Shown here: positions 1 through 7,911 of the stretch, piece by piece
How the letters are laid out: each line of letters starts with the position of its first letter
Position numbering within the stretch: position 1 is the stretch's first letter
Assembly (NCBI GenBank): GCA_002067555.1
Contig: MVQQ01000202.1
Location: forward strand, 1-21,889
DNA: 21,889 nucleotides
DNA from: Syntrophorhabdus sp. PtaB.Bin184
Lineage (GTDB): Bacteria > Desulfobacterota > Syntrophorhabdia > Syntrophorhabdales > Syntrophorhabdaceae
Direction: 5' to 3'
Made by a program: the position numbers and the translations under genes
Notes under the pieces: model-generated
Told to the model about the DNA's origin: nothing
What the model saw: the letters and a program-made list of their open reading frames with translations, nothing else
Databases searched by the model: none

Positions 1-1
1 A

Positions 2-139
2 CCCGTCACCGTCACCTACATGGGAAACCGCTTCACCACCGATCTGCCCCATTGCCCCTCCTGCGGGATGGTCCTTGTCTCCGAGGAGATCGCCCTCGGC
101 AAGATGGCGCAGGTGGAGCAGATGCTGGAAGACAAATGA
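2..139 (+). CDS. C-terminal end of a small CxxC redox / zinc-ribbon protein (partial)
   Basis: The reading frame is open from the left edge to a TGA at 137-139 and gives 45 residues. It contains a CPSCG motif in the setting LPHCPSCGMVLVSEEIALGK and ends VEQMLEDK. From memory this resembles a family of about 100-residue anaerobe proteins with paired CxxC motifs, annotated as redox or zinc-ribbon proteins (DVU_1557 / CLJU_RS11820 type), often found near molybdenum hydroxylase genes. The N-terminal half, which should hold a second Cys pair, lies outside the window. It converges on the K+ channel gene 22 bases downstream. The frame and the motif are seen directly; the family name is a recollection. 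Confidence 0.6.
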   Translation, partial: PVTVTYMGNRFTTDLPHCPSCGMVLVSEEIALGKMAQVEQMLEDK

Positions 140-161
140 TGAGGAAGGCATTGTCCCCCGT

Positions 162-1205
162 CTAGTCCAGGTATTCCATGCGGGAGGGGCCGATGGTGAT
201 GATACGATCGCCGGGTGCCATTTGCGCTGTAACCGGCGGGTTGAGTCTGACGCCCTCCGCGGTCGCGGTCCCGAGGGCTATGTGTGCCTTCTCGCGGCAT
301 CTCTCGACAAACTCGCCGAAGGTCCCTTTCTGTCTCACCACGATGAAGTAAAGCTGCTGCCCGCCTCTGGCGCTCAGCAGGTCTTCCACCACTTCCTGAA
401 CTCCGGGGTTGAGGAGTTCCTGGCTGAGAAAGTGAGCCCCGAACCGGGAGGTGCAGACCACCTTGTCGCAGCCTGCCTTCCTGAGAAGCTCTTCGGAGGC
501 CGGGTCGACTATCTCGACGACGGTGTTCACCGTGCGGCTCCTGCCCTCAATGGCGAGCGCTATGGCCACGTTGAGGTTGTCGGAGGCGGTATCCGCCGGG
601 TTCCTGGTGAGTATGACGGCGTGACGCGCCTCGTCGACAGAGGCGCGCAGGAGTGTCTCGTCACGAACGGGATTGCCCCGGACAAAGTGGACGTCCAGGT
701 TCACCAGCTCCGGTGGAAGCTCCTCGAGATGCTCATCGACAAGGACGACGGCCGCGTGCTTTCCCACGGAAGGGTCGAGCCGCAGCTCCTCGATGAGGCG
801 CGACAGCTTGGACACCCCGGGGAAATTGGCGAAAATGATGTGGCCCTTTAGTGAGAAAGATGACATGCCTTTCATCTCCTTTGTCTGTGATGTGACGAAC
901 GCGGCCGCTATGAGGGACAGCACGTATCCCAGGAGGCCTATCCCGAACCCCATCACAGGCCACCCCACCAGGAAGCGCCCGCCGGCGGTTTTCGGAAAGA
1001 GGTCGCCGTATCCCACGGTCGTCATCGTCACAACGGTGTACCACAATCCGTCGAGCCATGTCAGGTCCGGGTTCGCGGAGAGCTCGAAGTAGAGGAAACC
1101 TGTCGTCCCGTAAACGAGGATGGCGACGATAAGCACGAGAATGCGCACCGGCGCCGGAGGGTTCCTGGCGATGAATCTGAAAAAGTACTGGAGCACCTGA
1201 TACAT
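162..1205 (-). CDS. TrkA-type potassium channel protein (two-TM pore plus RCK domain)
   Basis: Inner-membrane K+ channel of the MthK/Kch type. Near the N-terminus it has one hydrophobic helix, a pore loop with the selectivity filter TVGYGD, and a second helix; the remaining two thirds is a cytoplasmic RCK (TrkA-N/TrkA-C) module. I start it at the ATG at 1205 (347 aa, MYQVLQYF) because this ATG overlaps the stop of the upstream nuclease gene as TGATG, a sign of translational coupling; a longer frame begins at 1226. The first RCK strand reads HIIFANFPG, so the usual glycine-rich nucleotide loop (GxGxxG or CGxG) is not intact and the ligand may be unusual. The pore assignment is firm; the gating ligand is unknown. 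Confidence 0.88.
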   Translation of the reverse strand: MYQVLQYFFRFIARNPPAPVRILVLIVAILVYGTTGFLYFELSANPDLTWLDGLWYTVVTMTTVGYGDLFPKTAGGRFLVGWPVMGFGIGLLGYVLSLIAAAFVTSQTKEMKGMSSFSLKGHIIFANFPGVSKLSRLIEELRLDPSVGKHAAVVLVDEHLEELPPELVNLDVHFVRGNPVRDETLLRASVDEARHAVILTRNPADTASDNLNVAIALAIEGRSRTVNTVVEIVDPASEELLRKAGCDKVVCTSRFGAHFLSQELLNPGVQEVVEDLLSARGGQQLYFIVVRQKGTFGEFVERCREKAHIALGTATAEGVRLNPPVTAQMAPGDRIITIGPSRMEYLD

Positions 1206-1783
1206 CACCGACCCTGCCTCTGCCACTCTTTGATGAACGCCGCGGCGCGCTGCGCCGCCTCGGAGTTCGCCCAGAGCCCGCGTTTTTCGGACCTTGCTTT
1301 TTCCTGGGCCTGCAGGTAGATCGTCATGGCCGGGAAAGGATAGACCGTGTAGGCGATGACGAGGCCTTCCTCGATCATGCCGAGCCCCACATCGTGGTCA
1401 TCGGCATAGAGGATGGCGATGTACCGTCCGAAGCGGTCTCTTGCCCCGTCCTTAAGCATGACCCGCACGGGCTTGTCGGCCAGCGCCCTCTGAAGGGCCT
1501 CGAAGGCGGCCCTGCCGTAAGGAGAGGCGGCATCCTTCTCTATCTTGGCGTCGAAGGACTTGATCCCCAGTATCCTGACGTGGGCGGGTTTCTGACCCTC
1601 CTGTACGACGAGAACCGTGTCGCCGTCGACGACACGAAGGAGACGGACGATGGCCCCGTTCTCGATCTTTCCGTCCCTGCCCTGTATCTCCCGCCGCTCC
1701 ACGGAGGCACCGACGCCAAAGAAAACCGACGCGCCAAGGAGAAGGGCGACGAATCCCCAGAAGAGAGCGGTCAAACGATGCAT
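1205..1783 (-). CDS. Membrane-anchored thermonuclease-fold (SNase/TNase) protein
   Basis: 192-residue protein with an N-terminal hydrophobic segment (about residues 6-26, signal anchor or signal peptide) and one staphylococcal-nuclease OB-fold domain. Family landmarks are VVDGDTV, VRILGI, PYGRAA, DRFGR, and a C-terminal block with AQEKAR and GLWA. The start at 1783 puts the hydrophobic stretch at the N-terminus; an AGAAGGGG-like site lies upstream, and the 92 codons of open frame before it look non-coding. The catalytic loop is altered: where SNase has the D40-T41-P42-E43 loop this protein has KSFD, so a metal ligand is Lys and the general-base Glu is Asp, while the two arginine positions are kept. 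Nuclease activity is therefore doubtful. It is the first gene of a two-gene unit with the K+ channel. Confidence 0.8.
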   Translation of the reverse strand: MHRLTALFWGFVALLLGASVFFGVGASVERREIQGRDGKIENGAIVRLLRVVDGDTVLVVQEGQKPAHVRILGIKSFDAKIEKDAASPYGRAAFEALQRALADKPVRVMLKDGARDRFGRYIAILYADDHDVGLGMIEEGLVIAYTVYPFPAMTIYLQAQEKARSEKRGLWANSEAAQRAAAFIKEWQRQGR

Positions 1784-1908
1784 GTGCAGATTGTATATCC
1801 CCTTCTGTTCCCTTTCAATCATATTCTGCAGACAAGGCACGGCCCCGCGCCTTCGGATGCTTCTCTGTCTCGCAAAGCATTGAAGGAGCAGCAAAAAGAC
1901 GGGGAGTT

Positions 1909-1934
1909 TAAGTGTTTGGAATGCCTGCCGAAAA
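1909..1934 (+). promoter_or_regulatory. Possible sigma-28 (FliA) promoter for the chemotaxis receptor
   Basis: TAAGTGTT, a 10-base gap and GCCGAAAA stand close to the flagellar sigma consensus TAAAGTTT-N11-GCCGATAA, with one base less in the spacer. It lies about 115 bases before the receptor start and points at it. Chemoreceptors are classic FliA targets, so the context fits. The assignment is by eye from one site. Confidence 0.4.
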
Positions 1935-2047
1935 CATCCAAGTACGACAGACATCCATCTCTGAGGCTTCCTACGGTCGTACGAAAGGGTTTCTCCTCGG
2001 CAGGATGGGGTGTGCGTACCGATTACCAACAAGGAGGAATCCTCAAG

Positions 2048-3655
2048 ATGAGACTTCATGATCTGAAGATAGGTAAACGGCTGGCGACAGGGTATGCGAT
2101 TCTGTTCTGCATCATCGCGGCACTGTGCGTCATAAGTTTCAACAATCTGACCAACACGGACAGACGTGTGGACGAGATCACCGACGTGAGCTTCCGGAAG
2201 GCGATACTTGCCAGTTCAGTACTCGCAAACCTTCTCACCATCAACAAGGACCAGGCAAAAGCGGTATACACCAGGGACAAGTCCGTCCTTGAGGGGACCG
2301 CGGAGAGGAGAAAAGCCTATCAGGCGGACCTTGAGAAGCTTGAGAAGATGGAGGCGACCAAGACGGGCAAGGACATCATCGCCCGGTACAAGGCGGGTGC
2401 AGCCGAGGCGCGGGAGATCAACGGAAAGATGAACAAGGCCATCGACGAGGGCAATTGGGACGAGGCGCTCAAATTCATGAAGATGAAAGCCGATCCGCCT
2501 CCGTACATGAAGACAGTCGATGAGCTCATCAGGTTCCAGGTGGAGGGCGTGCAGCAGAAATACCGGGAGATCCGCGAGGCGAACAGGAACCTCAAGTTTG
2601 TCCTGGCTATTGCGGGGGTTATCGGTCTTGCCCTGTGCGTTTTCGTGAGTATTGTCACCACGAGGAGCATCACCAATCCCATCCGGAAGAACATTGAGAC
2701 CGCAAAGACCCTGGCCGACGGCAACCTGGCGGTACAGGTGGCGTCGGGCCGCGGGGACGAATTCGGCGACGAGGCCGAGGCATTCAGGACCATGGTCGAC
2801 AAGTGGCAGAGGCTCATCTCGGGCGTGAAAGGTTCCGCCGCGAGCGTTGCCTCCGCAAGCCATCAGTTGAGCGCAAGCGCCGAGCAGCTGGCACGGGGCG
2901 CTACAGCCCAGGTGGAGCGTACCATCCAGGTCTCCACGGCATCGGAGGAGATGTCCCAGGCCTCTCTCGACATAGCGAAGAGCACATCCAACATCTCCGA
3001 TTCGGCGAAGGATATGCTTTCCACCGCGGAGAAGGGAAGCGCCATTGTCAACAAGTCTGTCCACGAGGTGAGGGAGATAGCGGAAACTGTCACGAGGTCT
3101 TCCGAATTCGTGAAAGCCCTCGGGGACCAGTCCGAGGAGATAGGCAAGATCATCAATGTGATCAATGACATAGCTGACCAGACCAACCTTCTCGCCCTCA
3201 ACGCCGCCATAGAAGCCGCGCGCGCGGGCGAGGCCGGACGGGGCTTCGCGGTTGTCGCCGACGAGGTCAAGAAGCTTGCCGAAAGAACGAGCAAGTCCAC
3301 CCAGGAGATAGCCGGAATGGTGACGTCCATAAAGGAGGGTGTGGACGGAGCCGTCGGGTCCATGGAAGAGGTGACGGAGAAGGTGGCAACGGGCGTTGAG
3401 CTTTCAAATGAGGCGGGCACGGCACTCAATGAGATAGTGGGAAGTGCCTCCAACCTCCAGTCCATGCTCCACCAGATAGCGGCCGCCATCGAGGAGATGA
3501 ACTCGACAACCGCCGAGATCGCGAAGGATATCGAGCAGGTCGCGCTGGTTACGAAGGAATCCTCGGGCACCGCGGAGCAGGTGACCCAGGCCGCTCTCGA
3601 ACTCTCCACGCTTTCCGTATCCCTGGAGGGTGCGGTGTCGGAGTTCAAGGTGTGA
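2048..3655 (+). CDS. Methyl-accepting chemotaxis protein
   Basis: 535-residue inner-membrane chemoreceptor. TM1 is at about residues 14-32, followed by a periplasmic helical-bundle sensor (four-helix-bundle type, residues 33-180), TM2 at about 183-204, HAMP at 205-257 and a long coiled-coil signalling domain. The highly conserved hairpin tip is at about 373-405 and includes DQTNLLALNAAIEAARAGE and GRGFAVVADEV. There is no C-terminal NWETF-type pentapeptide, so CheR/CheB tethering through it is not expected. The ATG at 2048 follows an AAGGAGGAA site at 2030-2038; the frame is open 218 codons further upstream but that part overlaps the divergent nuclease gene and looks non-coding. No CheA/CheW genes are adjacent, so this is an orphan receptor. 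The ligand is unknown. Confidence 0.95.
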   Translation: MRLHDLKIGKRLATGYAILFCIIAALCVISFNNLTNTDRRVDEITDVSFRKAILASSVLANLLTINKDQAKAVYTRDKSVLEGTAERRKAYQADLEKLEKMEATKTGKDIIARYKAGAAEAREINGKMNKAIDEGNWDEALKFMKMKADPPPYMKTVDELIRFQVEGVQQKYREIREANRNLKFVLAIAGVIGLALCVFVSIVTTRSITNPIRKNIETAKTLADGNLAVQVASGRGDEFGDEAEAFRTMVDKWQRLISGVKGSAASVASASHQLSASAEQLARGATAQVERTIQVSTASEEMSQASLDIAKSTSNISDSAKDMLSTAEKGSAIVNKSVHEVREIAETVTRSSEFVKALGDQSEEIGKIINVINDIADQTNLLALNAAIEAARAGEAGRGFAVVADEVKKLAERTSKSTQEIAGMVTSIKEGVDGAVGSMEEVTEKVATGVELSNEAGTALNEIVGSASNLQSMLHQIAAAIEEMNSTTAEIAKDIEQVALVTKESSGTAEQVTQAALELSTLSVSLEGAVSEFKV

Positions 3656-3748
3656 GAGGGTTTGCAAGCGTAAGGACCTGTCTCACGCCCCTTCATCTCC
3701 CGGGGTTTCTCGCTTAAGGCAAGGGAGGGAAGGAAGAGAGAAAAGACC

Positions 3749-3790
3749 GCCCCGTGGTCCCGGCGCCTGCCGGAACCACGGGGCGTTTTC
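3749..3790 (+). terminator. Rho-independent terminator after the chemoreceptor
   Basis: A 15-bp stem (3749-3763 pairing with 3770-3784, one C/A mismatch) closes a 6-base loop and is followed by GTTTTC. It lies about 95 bases after the chemoreceptor stop and before the synthetase operon. Confidence 0.85.
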
Positions 3791-3888
3791 GTCCTGACCC
3801 CCGGTATGCCCGGAACGGGTTGTTTTTTCTTTGGCGGCATGCTAGAGAATAGTGGGGATTGCATTCGATCTGTTAACGGGGGGGTTGC

Positions 3889-5307
3889 ATGATGAATGAG
3901 AAGCTTGACCGGCTTTTTTCTCCCGGCTCCGTTGCGGTCATCGGGGCCTCCAACAGTTTCGACAAACTCGGCTACCACGTGATGAAAAGCCTTGTCGGCA
4001 ATTACCGGGGGAGGATATTCCCGGTAAATCCGAAGGGTGATGAGGTTTGGGGACTCACATCGTATCCTTCCCTGAAGGCGATACCGGGCGCTGTGGACCT
4101 GGCGGTCATCGCCGTACCCGCGGGCATGGTGGGGGAGACGCTGCACGCCTGCGGGCGCAAGAATGTGAGCGGCGTCGTGCTCATCACGGCGGGCTTCAAG
4201 GAGATCGAAGACCCCGGCGGTGCTTCCCTCGAGGCAGAAATCAGGGACATTGCCGGACGATACGGTCTGCCTATTATTGGACCCAACACCTTCGGTTTCG
4301 TCAACCTCACCTCTGCCGTGAACGCGTCATTCACGTCGGAATTTTCGAGAATAGAGAAAGGCGGTGTCGCGCTCGTCAGCCAAAGCGGGGGGATCTGTCA
4401 CCTCTGCGGTTTTCTCGCCATCGAGCAGAGGTTGGCCATGTCGAAGCTCATGAGCCTCGGCAACCGGTGCAACGTCGATTTCCCGGAACTTCTGACGTAC
4501 CTCGTCAACGAGGACGACTCCACGAAGGTGATCGCCCTGTACATAGAAGGGCTCGACGAGCCGAGGAAGCTTCTCGATGCCGCGCGGTCGGTCGGCGGAG
4601 GGGGAAAGCCGATCATTGCCCTGAAGGCGGGCAAGAGCGAAAAGGGCGACAGTGCAAGCCGGTTCCATACCGGTTCGCTTGCCGGCAACCATGCCATCTG
4701 GAAAGGCGCCCTGCGCCAGGCGGGTATTCTGGAGGTTGCCACGGCGGAAGAACTTCTCGATACGGCAAAGGCCATCGATTCGTGTCCCCTGCCCCGGGGG
4801 CCGCGCGTCGCCGTCCTCTCCGGCCAGGCGGGCCCGGGGATGATCGCCTCCGATACCCTGGAACCCTCCGGTCTCAGCCTGTCGCGCTTTTCGGAGGAAA
4901 CGCAGCGCAGGATTAACGACCTCCTGCCCCCTATCGCCATCCGCACCAATCCGGTGGACATGGGACCCGCGTGGTACAATCCCGGAAACATCATCGAGAT
5001 ACTGAAAGCGGTCCTCGCTGACGAGGGGACGGACGGAGTCATCTTTCTCGCCATGTACGCATCGGCAAACCTGAAACTGGCGGACGGAATGGTCGAGCAC
5101 ATGAAGACGGCCGATCCGTTCGGAAAGCCTGTCATTGCGTGCTTCACCGCTCCTCCCGGCATATGGGACGGACCGATAGGGGCTCTCGACAGGAAAAAGG
5201 GGGTTGCGATCCTTCCGACGCCTGAGCGGGCCGCACGGGCCATGGCCAACCTGTGGAAGGTGAACGCGCTGGCAAACGGGAAAGGAGTGAAGACATGGGA
5301 TCGTTGA
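3889..5307 (+). CDS. ADP-forming acyl-CoA (acetyl-CoA) synthetase, alpha subunit
   Basis: 472-residue subunit of the NDP-forming acyl-CoA synthetase, which converts acyl-CoA + ADP + Pi to acid + ATP + CoA and so makes ATP by substrate-level phosphorylation in anaerobes. A CoA-binding Rossmann domain comes first (SVAVIGAS at 14-21, FPVNPK at 44-49), then two succinyl-CoA-ligase-like domains. The phosphohistidine is seen as His260 in FHTGSLAGN, equivalent to the catalytic His257 reported for the Pyrococcus enzyme. GPNTFG at 131-136 and SQSGG at 164-168 are further family motifs. A G-rich stretch precedes the ATG at 3889; a second ATG follows directly. The beta subunit overlaps its 3' end by 13 bases. 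Substrate range (acetate, aryl or other acids) cannot be told from sequence. Confidence 0.9.
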   Translation: MMNEKLDRLFSPGSVAVIGASNSFDKLGYHVMKSLVGNYRGRIFPVNPKGDEVWGLTSYPSLKAIPGAVDLAVIAVPAGMVGETLHACGRKNVSGVVLITAGFKEIEDPGGASLEAEIRDIAGRYGLPIIGPNTFGFVNLTSAVNASFTSEFSRIEKGGVALVSQSGGICHLCGFLAIEQRLAMSKLMSLGNRCNVDFPELLTYLVNEDDSTKVIALYIEGLDEPRKLLDAARSVGGGGKPIIALKAGKSEKGDSASRFHTGSLAGNHAIWKGALRQAGILEVATAEELLDTAKAIDSCPLPRGPRVAVLSGQAGPGMIASDTLEPSGLSLSRFSEETQRRINDLLPPIAIRTNPVDMGPAWYNPGNIIEILKAVLADEGTDGVIFLAMYASANLKLADGMVEHMKTADPFGKPVIACFTAPPGIWDGPIGALDRKKGVAILPTPERAARAMANLWKVNALANGKGVKTWDR

Positions 5308-5942
5308 TGCTTTCCGTGGACGCCGTCACGTTTCTCGAGAAGGAAGGGTTTTCCGTTCTCAAGAGCTTTCTTGCGGCAAGCGAGGACGAGGCCACCGTGA
5401 GGGCGGCACAGATAGGCTTTCCGGTCGCACTCAAGCTCTCGTCACCGGACGTGATACACAAGACGGAGGCCGATGGCATACGGGTGTCTCTCAGGGATGC
5501 CGCCGAAGTGAGGCAGGCGTTCAGGGAGATTGTCGGGTCCTTCACCTCGGGCAATCCCGGCAAGAGGCTGGACGGGGTCATGGTGCAGGAGCAGGGATCC
5601 GGTGCCGAGATGATAGTGGGTACGCTCACCGACCCACAGTTCGGGCCCGTTCTCATGTGCGGACTGGGAGGCATCTTCGTGGAGGCGATAAAGGATGTGA
5701 CTTTCAGGCTCGTTCCGATAGATCGCCGTGACGCAAGGGAGATGTTGGAAGAGCTAAAGGGGTACGGAGCGCTCAGGAATCCCCGAAAAGGCTCCATCGA
5801 TCTTGCGGCGGTCGAGGATTTCCTGCTCAAGATCTCGACCTTTCTCAAAGACCATCCGGAAGTCCGGGAAATGGACCTCAACCCCGTGTTCGTTTCCCCC
5901 CGGGGCGTCTCTATCTGCGATGCCAGGATAAAAACAGGTTGA
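5295..5942 (+). CDS. ADP-forming acyl-CoA synthetase, beta subunit (ATP-grasp)
   Basis: 215-residue ATP-grasp subunit that binds ADP/ATP and passes phosphate between the nucleotide and the alpha-subunit histidine. It opens with the short lid region (VDAVTFLEKEGF) and has the conserved PVALKLSSPDVIHKTEADGI block, with His55 as the likely beta phosphohistidine, followed by MVQEQ, GPVLMCGLGGIFVE and, near the end, MDLNPVFV. I chose the ATG at 5295, preceded by AAAGGAGTGAAG, over an in-frame ATG at 5253; the former gives a 13-base overlap with alpha, typical of coupled subunits. With the alpha gene it forms a complete two-subunit enzyme; in many bacteria the two are fused. Confidence 0.9.
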   Translation: MGSLMLSVDAVTFLEKEGFSVLKSFLAASEDEATVRAAQIGFPVALKLSSPDVIHKTEADGIRVSLRDAAEVRQAFREIVGSFTSGNPGKRLDGVMVQEQGSGAEMIVGTLTDPQFGPVLMCGLGGIFVEAIKDVTFRLVPIDRRDAREMLEELKGYGALRNPRKGSIDLAAVEDFLLKISTFLKDHPEVREMDLNPVFVSPRGVSICDARIKTG

Positions 5943-5968
5943 CGGCGCTTTTTTGCCTGCGCTATCCT
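5939..5968 (+). promoter_or_regulatory. Candidate sigma-70 promoter for the ClC gene
   Basis: TTGACG at 5939-5944, an 18-base spacer and TATCCT at 5963-5968, overlapping the end of the beta-subunit gene. It would give a leader of about 65 bases before the ClC start and let that gene be expressed apart from the synthetase operon. Confidence 0.4.
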
Positions 5969-6041
5969 GTTACTCTGCGGGTATGCGGCAGGCGGACGGT
6001 CCGACAGCTGCATCCCCTTCCACAACACTCACGGTACTGTA

Positions 6042-7835
6042 ATGTCCATGGTTATCAGGATCCCGGAACCATTCACCCCGCGGCGCATAAAGCGTATCTG
6101 GACAGGTACGCTGCTGGGGATCGCGGTGGGCATCGTGTCGGGCCTGGGCGGGATCGTATTCAACTGGGCGATCAAGACGGGCGCGAAGTTCTTCACCCAT
6201 GATCTTATCCTGTACCTCACGCCGGGTCATCTCCCGGACCTAATCTTCCTCGGTTTCCCTTTCAGCCGATGGATGATGCTCTGGATTCCCGCTCTCGGGG
6301 GACTCATCTCGGGCCTTATCGTGTTCTTCTTCGCCCCGGAGGCGGAGGGGCATGGCACGGACGCGATGATCGACAGTTTCCACAGGAAAAAGGGTTTTGT
6401 GCGCAAGCGTGTGCCGGCCGTCAAGACCGTGGCCTCGGCCATCACGATAGCGTCGGGAGGATCGGCGGGGAAGGAAGGGCCCATAGCGCAGATCGGGTCG
6501 GGGTTCGGCTCAATACTCGCATCCTTTCTCAAGCTCAGTGAAAGAGAGCGGCGGATCTTGCTCCTTGCCGGGGCAGCGGGCGGGATAGGGGCCATATTCA
6601 AGGCACCCTTGGGCGCCGCCCTTTTTGCCGCCGAGGTCCTTTACAGCAGTGCCGACTTTGAATTCGAGGCGATCATCCCTTGTATCCTGTCGTCTGTTGT
6701 GGGGTTCATGGTCTTCACATTCTACGACGGGACGGCGACGATCTTTCAGATCCCCGCTTTTGCCCTGGCAACCCCCGGGCAATTGCCGTTCTATGCCGGG
6801 CTGGGGCTCCTGTGCGCCTTTGTGGGTTATCTCTACGTCAATACGTTCTACGGTTCGAGAGACCGGTTCTTCAGGCGCCTTAATATGCCGAGGTGGCTGA
6901 AGCCCTCCCTGGGGGGGCTCATGCTCGGCGTGCTTGCTTTTTTCCTGCCGGGCGTGCTCGCGGGAGGCTATGAATGGGTTCAGTCAGCCATCGACGGGCG
7001 GCTTGCCCTTGGACTGATGGGTGCTCTTGTATTCGGCAAGATCGTGGCCACCACGCTCACCATCAGCTCCGGAGGGAGCGGTGGCGTCTTCGCCCCCTCC
7101 CTTTTCATCGGTTCCATGCTCGGAGGTTTCTACGGAAACCTCTGCGGTAGGATATTCCCGGAGATCGTAACCCAGCCAGCCGCCTTTGTCCTCGTCGGCA
7201 TGGGGGGCTTCTTCGCCGGGGTGGCGAAAACTCCCATTGCGGCGCTCATCATGGTGGCCGAGATGACGGGAGGCTACAGCCTCATTCTTCCCATGATGAT
7301 CGTTTCCGCCCTTGCCTATCTTCTTCTCGGGAAGACGACGCTCTACGAGAAACAGGTGATGACGCGGGTCGATTCGCCCGCTCATGTGGGGGATTACTCC
7401 GTGGACATCATGGACCACCTACTGGTGCGGGATGCGGTGGTACCGGGTAGAAAGGTCGAGACCATCCCCGAGGATATGGGTTTCGAGCTCATGGTGGACC
7501 TCATGGTGGATTCCTATCAGCAGGATTTCCCCGTTGTCGACAGGAACGGTAGCCTGGTGGGGATCATCTCCATGACCGATCTTCGCACCGCCATGGCGGA
7601 CACCTCGCTCCACCGTCTCCTGGTGGCGCGGGACATAGCCGTGACGGGGGTGACCGCGGTTACCCCCGAGGACTCCCTGAACACGGTCCTGCAACTCATG
7701 GCCGACATGGACGTCCGGGAACTTCCCGTGGTGGAGAGGGAGAACCCCGGCAGGATTGTGTCAATGGTAAGTAGAAGGGACATCACCCGCGCGTACCACA
7801 ACGAGATGGAACGAAGAAGCACCCGCAAGACGTGA
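6042..7835 (+). CDS. ClC-family chloride channel with C-terminal CBS pair
   Basis: 597-residue integral membrane protein. Several hydrophobic helices carry GKEGP at residues 143-147 (gating Glu145) and GGVFAPSLFIG at about 347-357, two of the three signature ClC anion-site motifs. The first signature (GSGIP) is replaced by GHGTD near 103-107. The glutamate used for proton transfer in the E. coli exchanger (E203) is Val199 here, within LFAAEVL, as in true ClC channels, so a passive channel rather than a Cl-/H+ antiporter is suggested. Two cytoplasmic CBS domains follow at about 463-525 and 527-590, likely nucleotide sensors. There is no good SD before the ATG at 6042; the ATG at 6048 is an alternative. 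Confidence 0.92.
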   Translation: MSMVIRIPEPFTPRRIKRIWTGTLLGIAVGIVSGLGGIVFNWAIKTGAKFFTHDLILYLTPGHLPDLIFLGFPFSRWMMLWIPALGGLISGLIVFFFAPEAEGHGTDAMIDSFHRKKGFVRKRVPAVKTVASAITIASGGSAGKEGPIAQIGSGFGSILASFLKLSERERRILLLAGAAGGIGAIFKAPLGAALFAAEVLYSSADFEFEAIIPCILSSVVGFMVFTFYDGTATIFQIPAFALATPGQLPFYAGLGLLCAFVGYLYVNTFYGSRDRFFRRLNMPRWLKPSLGGLMLGVLAFFLPGVLAGGYEWVQSAIDGRLALGLMGALVFGKIVATTLTISSGGSGGVFAPSLFIGSMLGGFYGNLCGRIFPEIVTQPAAFVLVGMGGFFAGVAKTPIAALIMVAEMTGGYSLILPMMIVSALAYLLLGKTTLYEKQVMTRVDSPAHVGDYSVDIMDHLLVRDAVVPGRKVETIPEDMGFELMVDLMVDSYQQDFPVVDRNGSLVGIISMTDLRTAMADTSLHRLLVARDIAVTGVTAVTPEDSLNTVLQLMADMDVRELPVVERENPGRIVSMVSRRDITRAYHNEMERRSTRKT

Positions 7836-7860
7836 AAGACGGGCAGTACGGCCCGGGTTT

Positions 7861-7911
7861 AAAAGGAGGTAGACAATGCTACCGGGGTTTCTTTTCTTCT
7901 TGAACTCTTGA
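7861..7911 (+). other. Strong ribosome binding site before an 11-codon ORF (orphan gene start)
   Basis: AAAAGGAGGT at 7861-7870 is a near-perfect SD, set five bases before an ATG at 7876. The frame ends after 11 codons (MLPGFLFFLNS) inside an intergenic repeat. It may be the start of a gene whose body was lost when the repeat arrived, or a leader peptide; nothing downstream on this strand would be controlled by it. Confidence 0.35.

Noticed and set aside
75..851. Plus-strand ORF opposite the K+ channel
   Set aside because: Shadow of the channel's RCK-coding region; no motif and no SD.
1394..2047. 218-codon N-terminal extension of the chemoreceptor
   Set aside because: It overlaps the divergent nuclease gene, lacks domain features, and a strong SD plus TM1 mark the start at 2048.
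2863..4146. 427-codon minus-strand ORF across the chemoreceptor
   Set aside because: It is an antisense shadow of the chemoreceptor with Ser/Ala/Met-rich composition and runs through the terminator.
4327..5249. Long minus-strand ORFs over the acyl-CoA synthetase alpha gene
   Set aside because: GC-rich antisense frames with Arg-rich, motif-free products; the plus strand has a clear conserved protein.
7839..7858. Terminator after the ClC gene
   Set aside because: Only a 5-bp CGGGC/GCCCG stem with no proper T-run.
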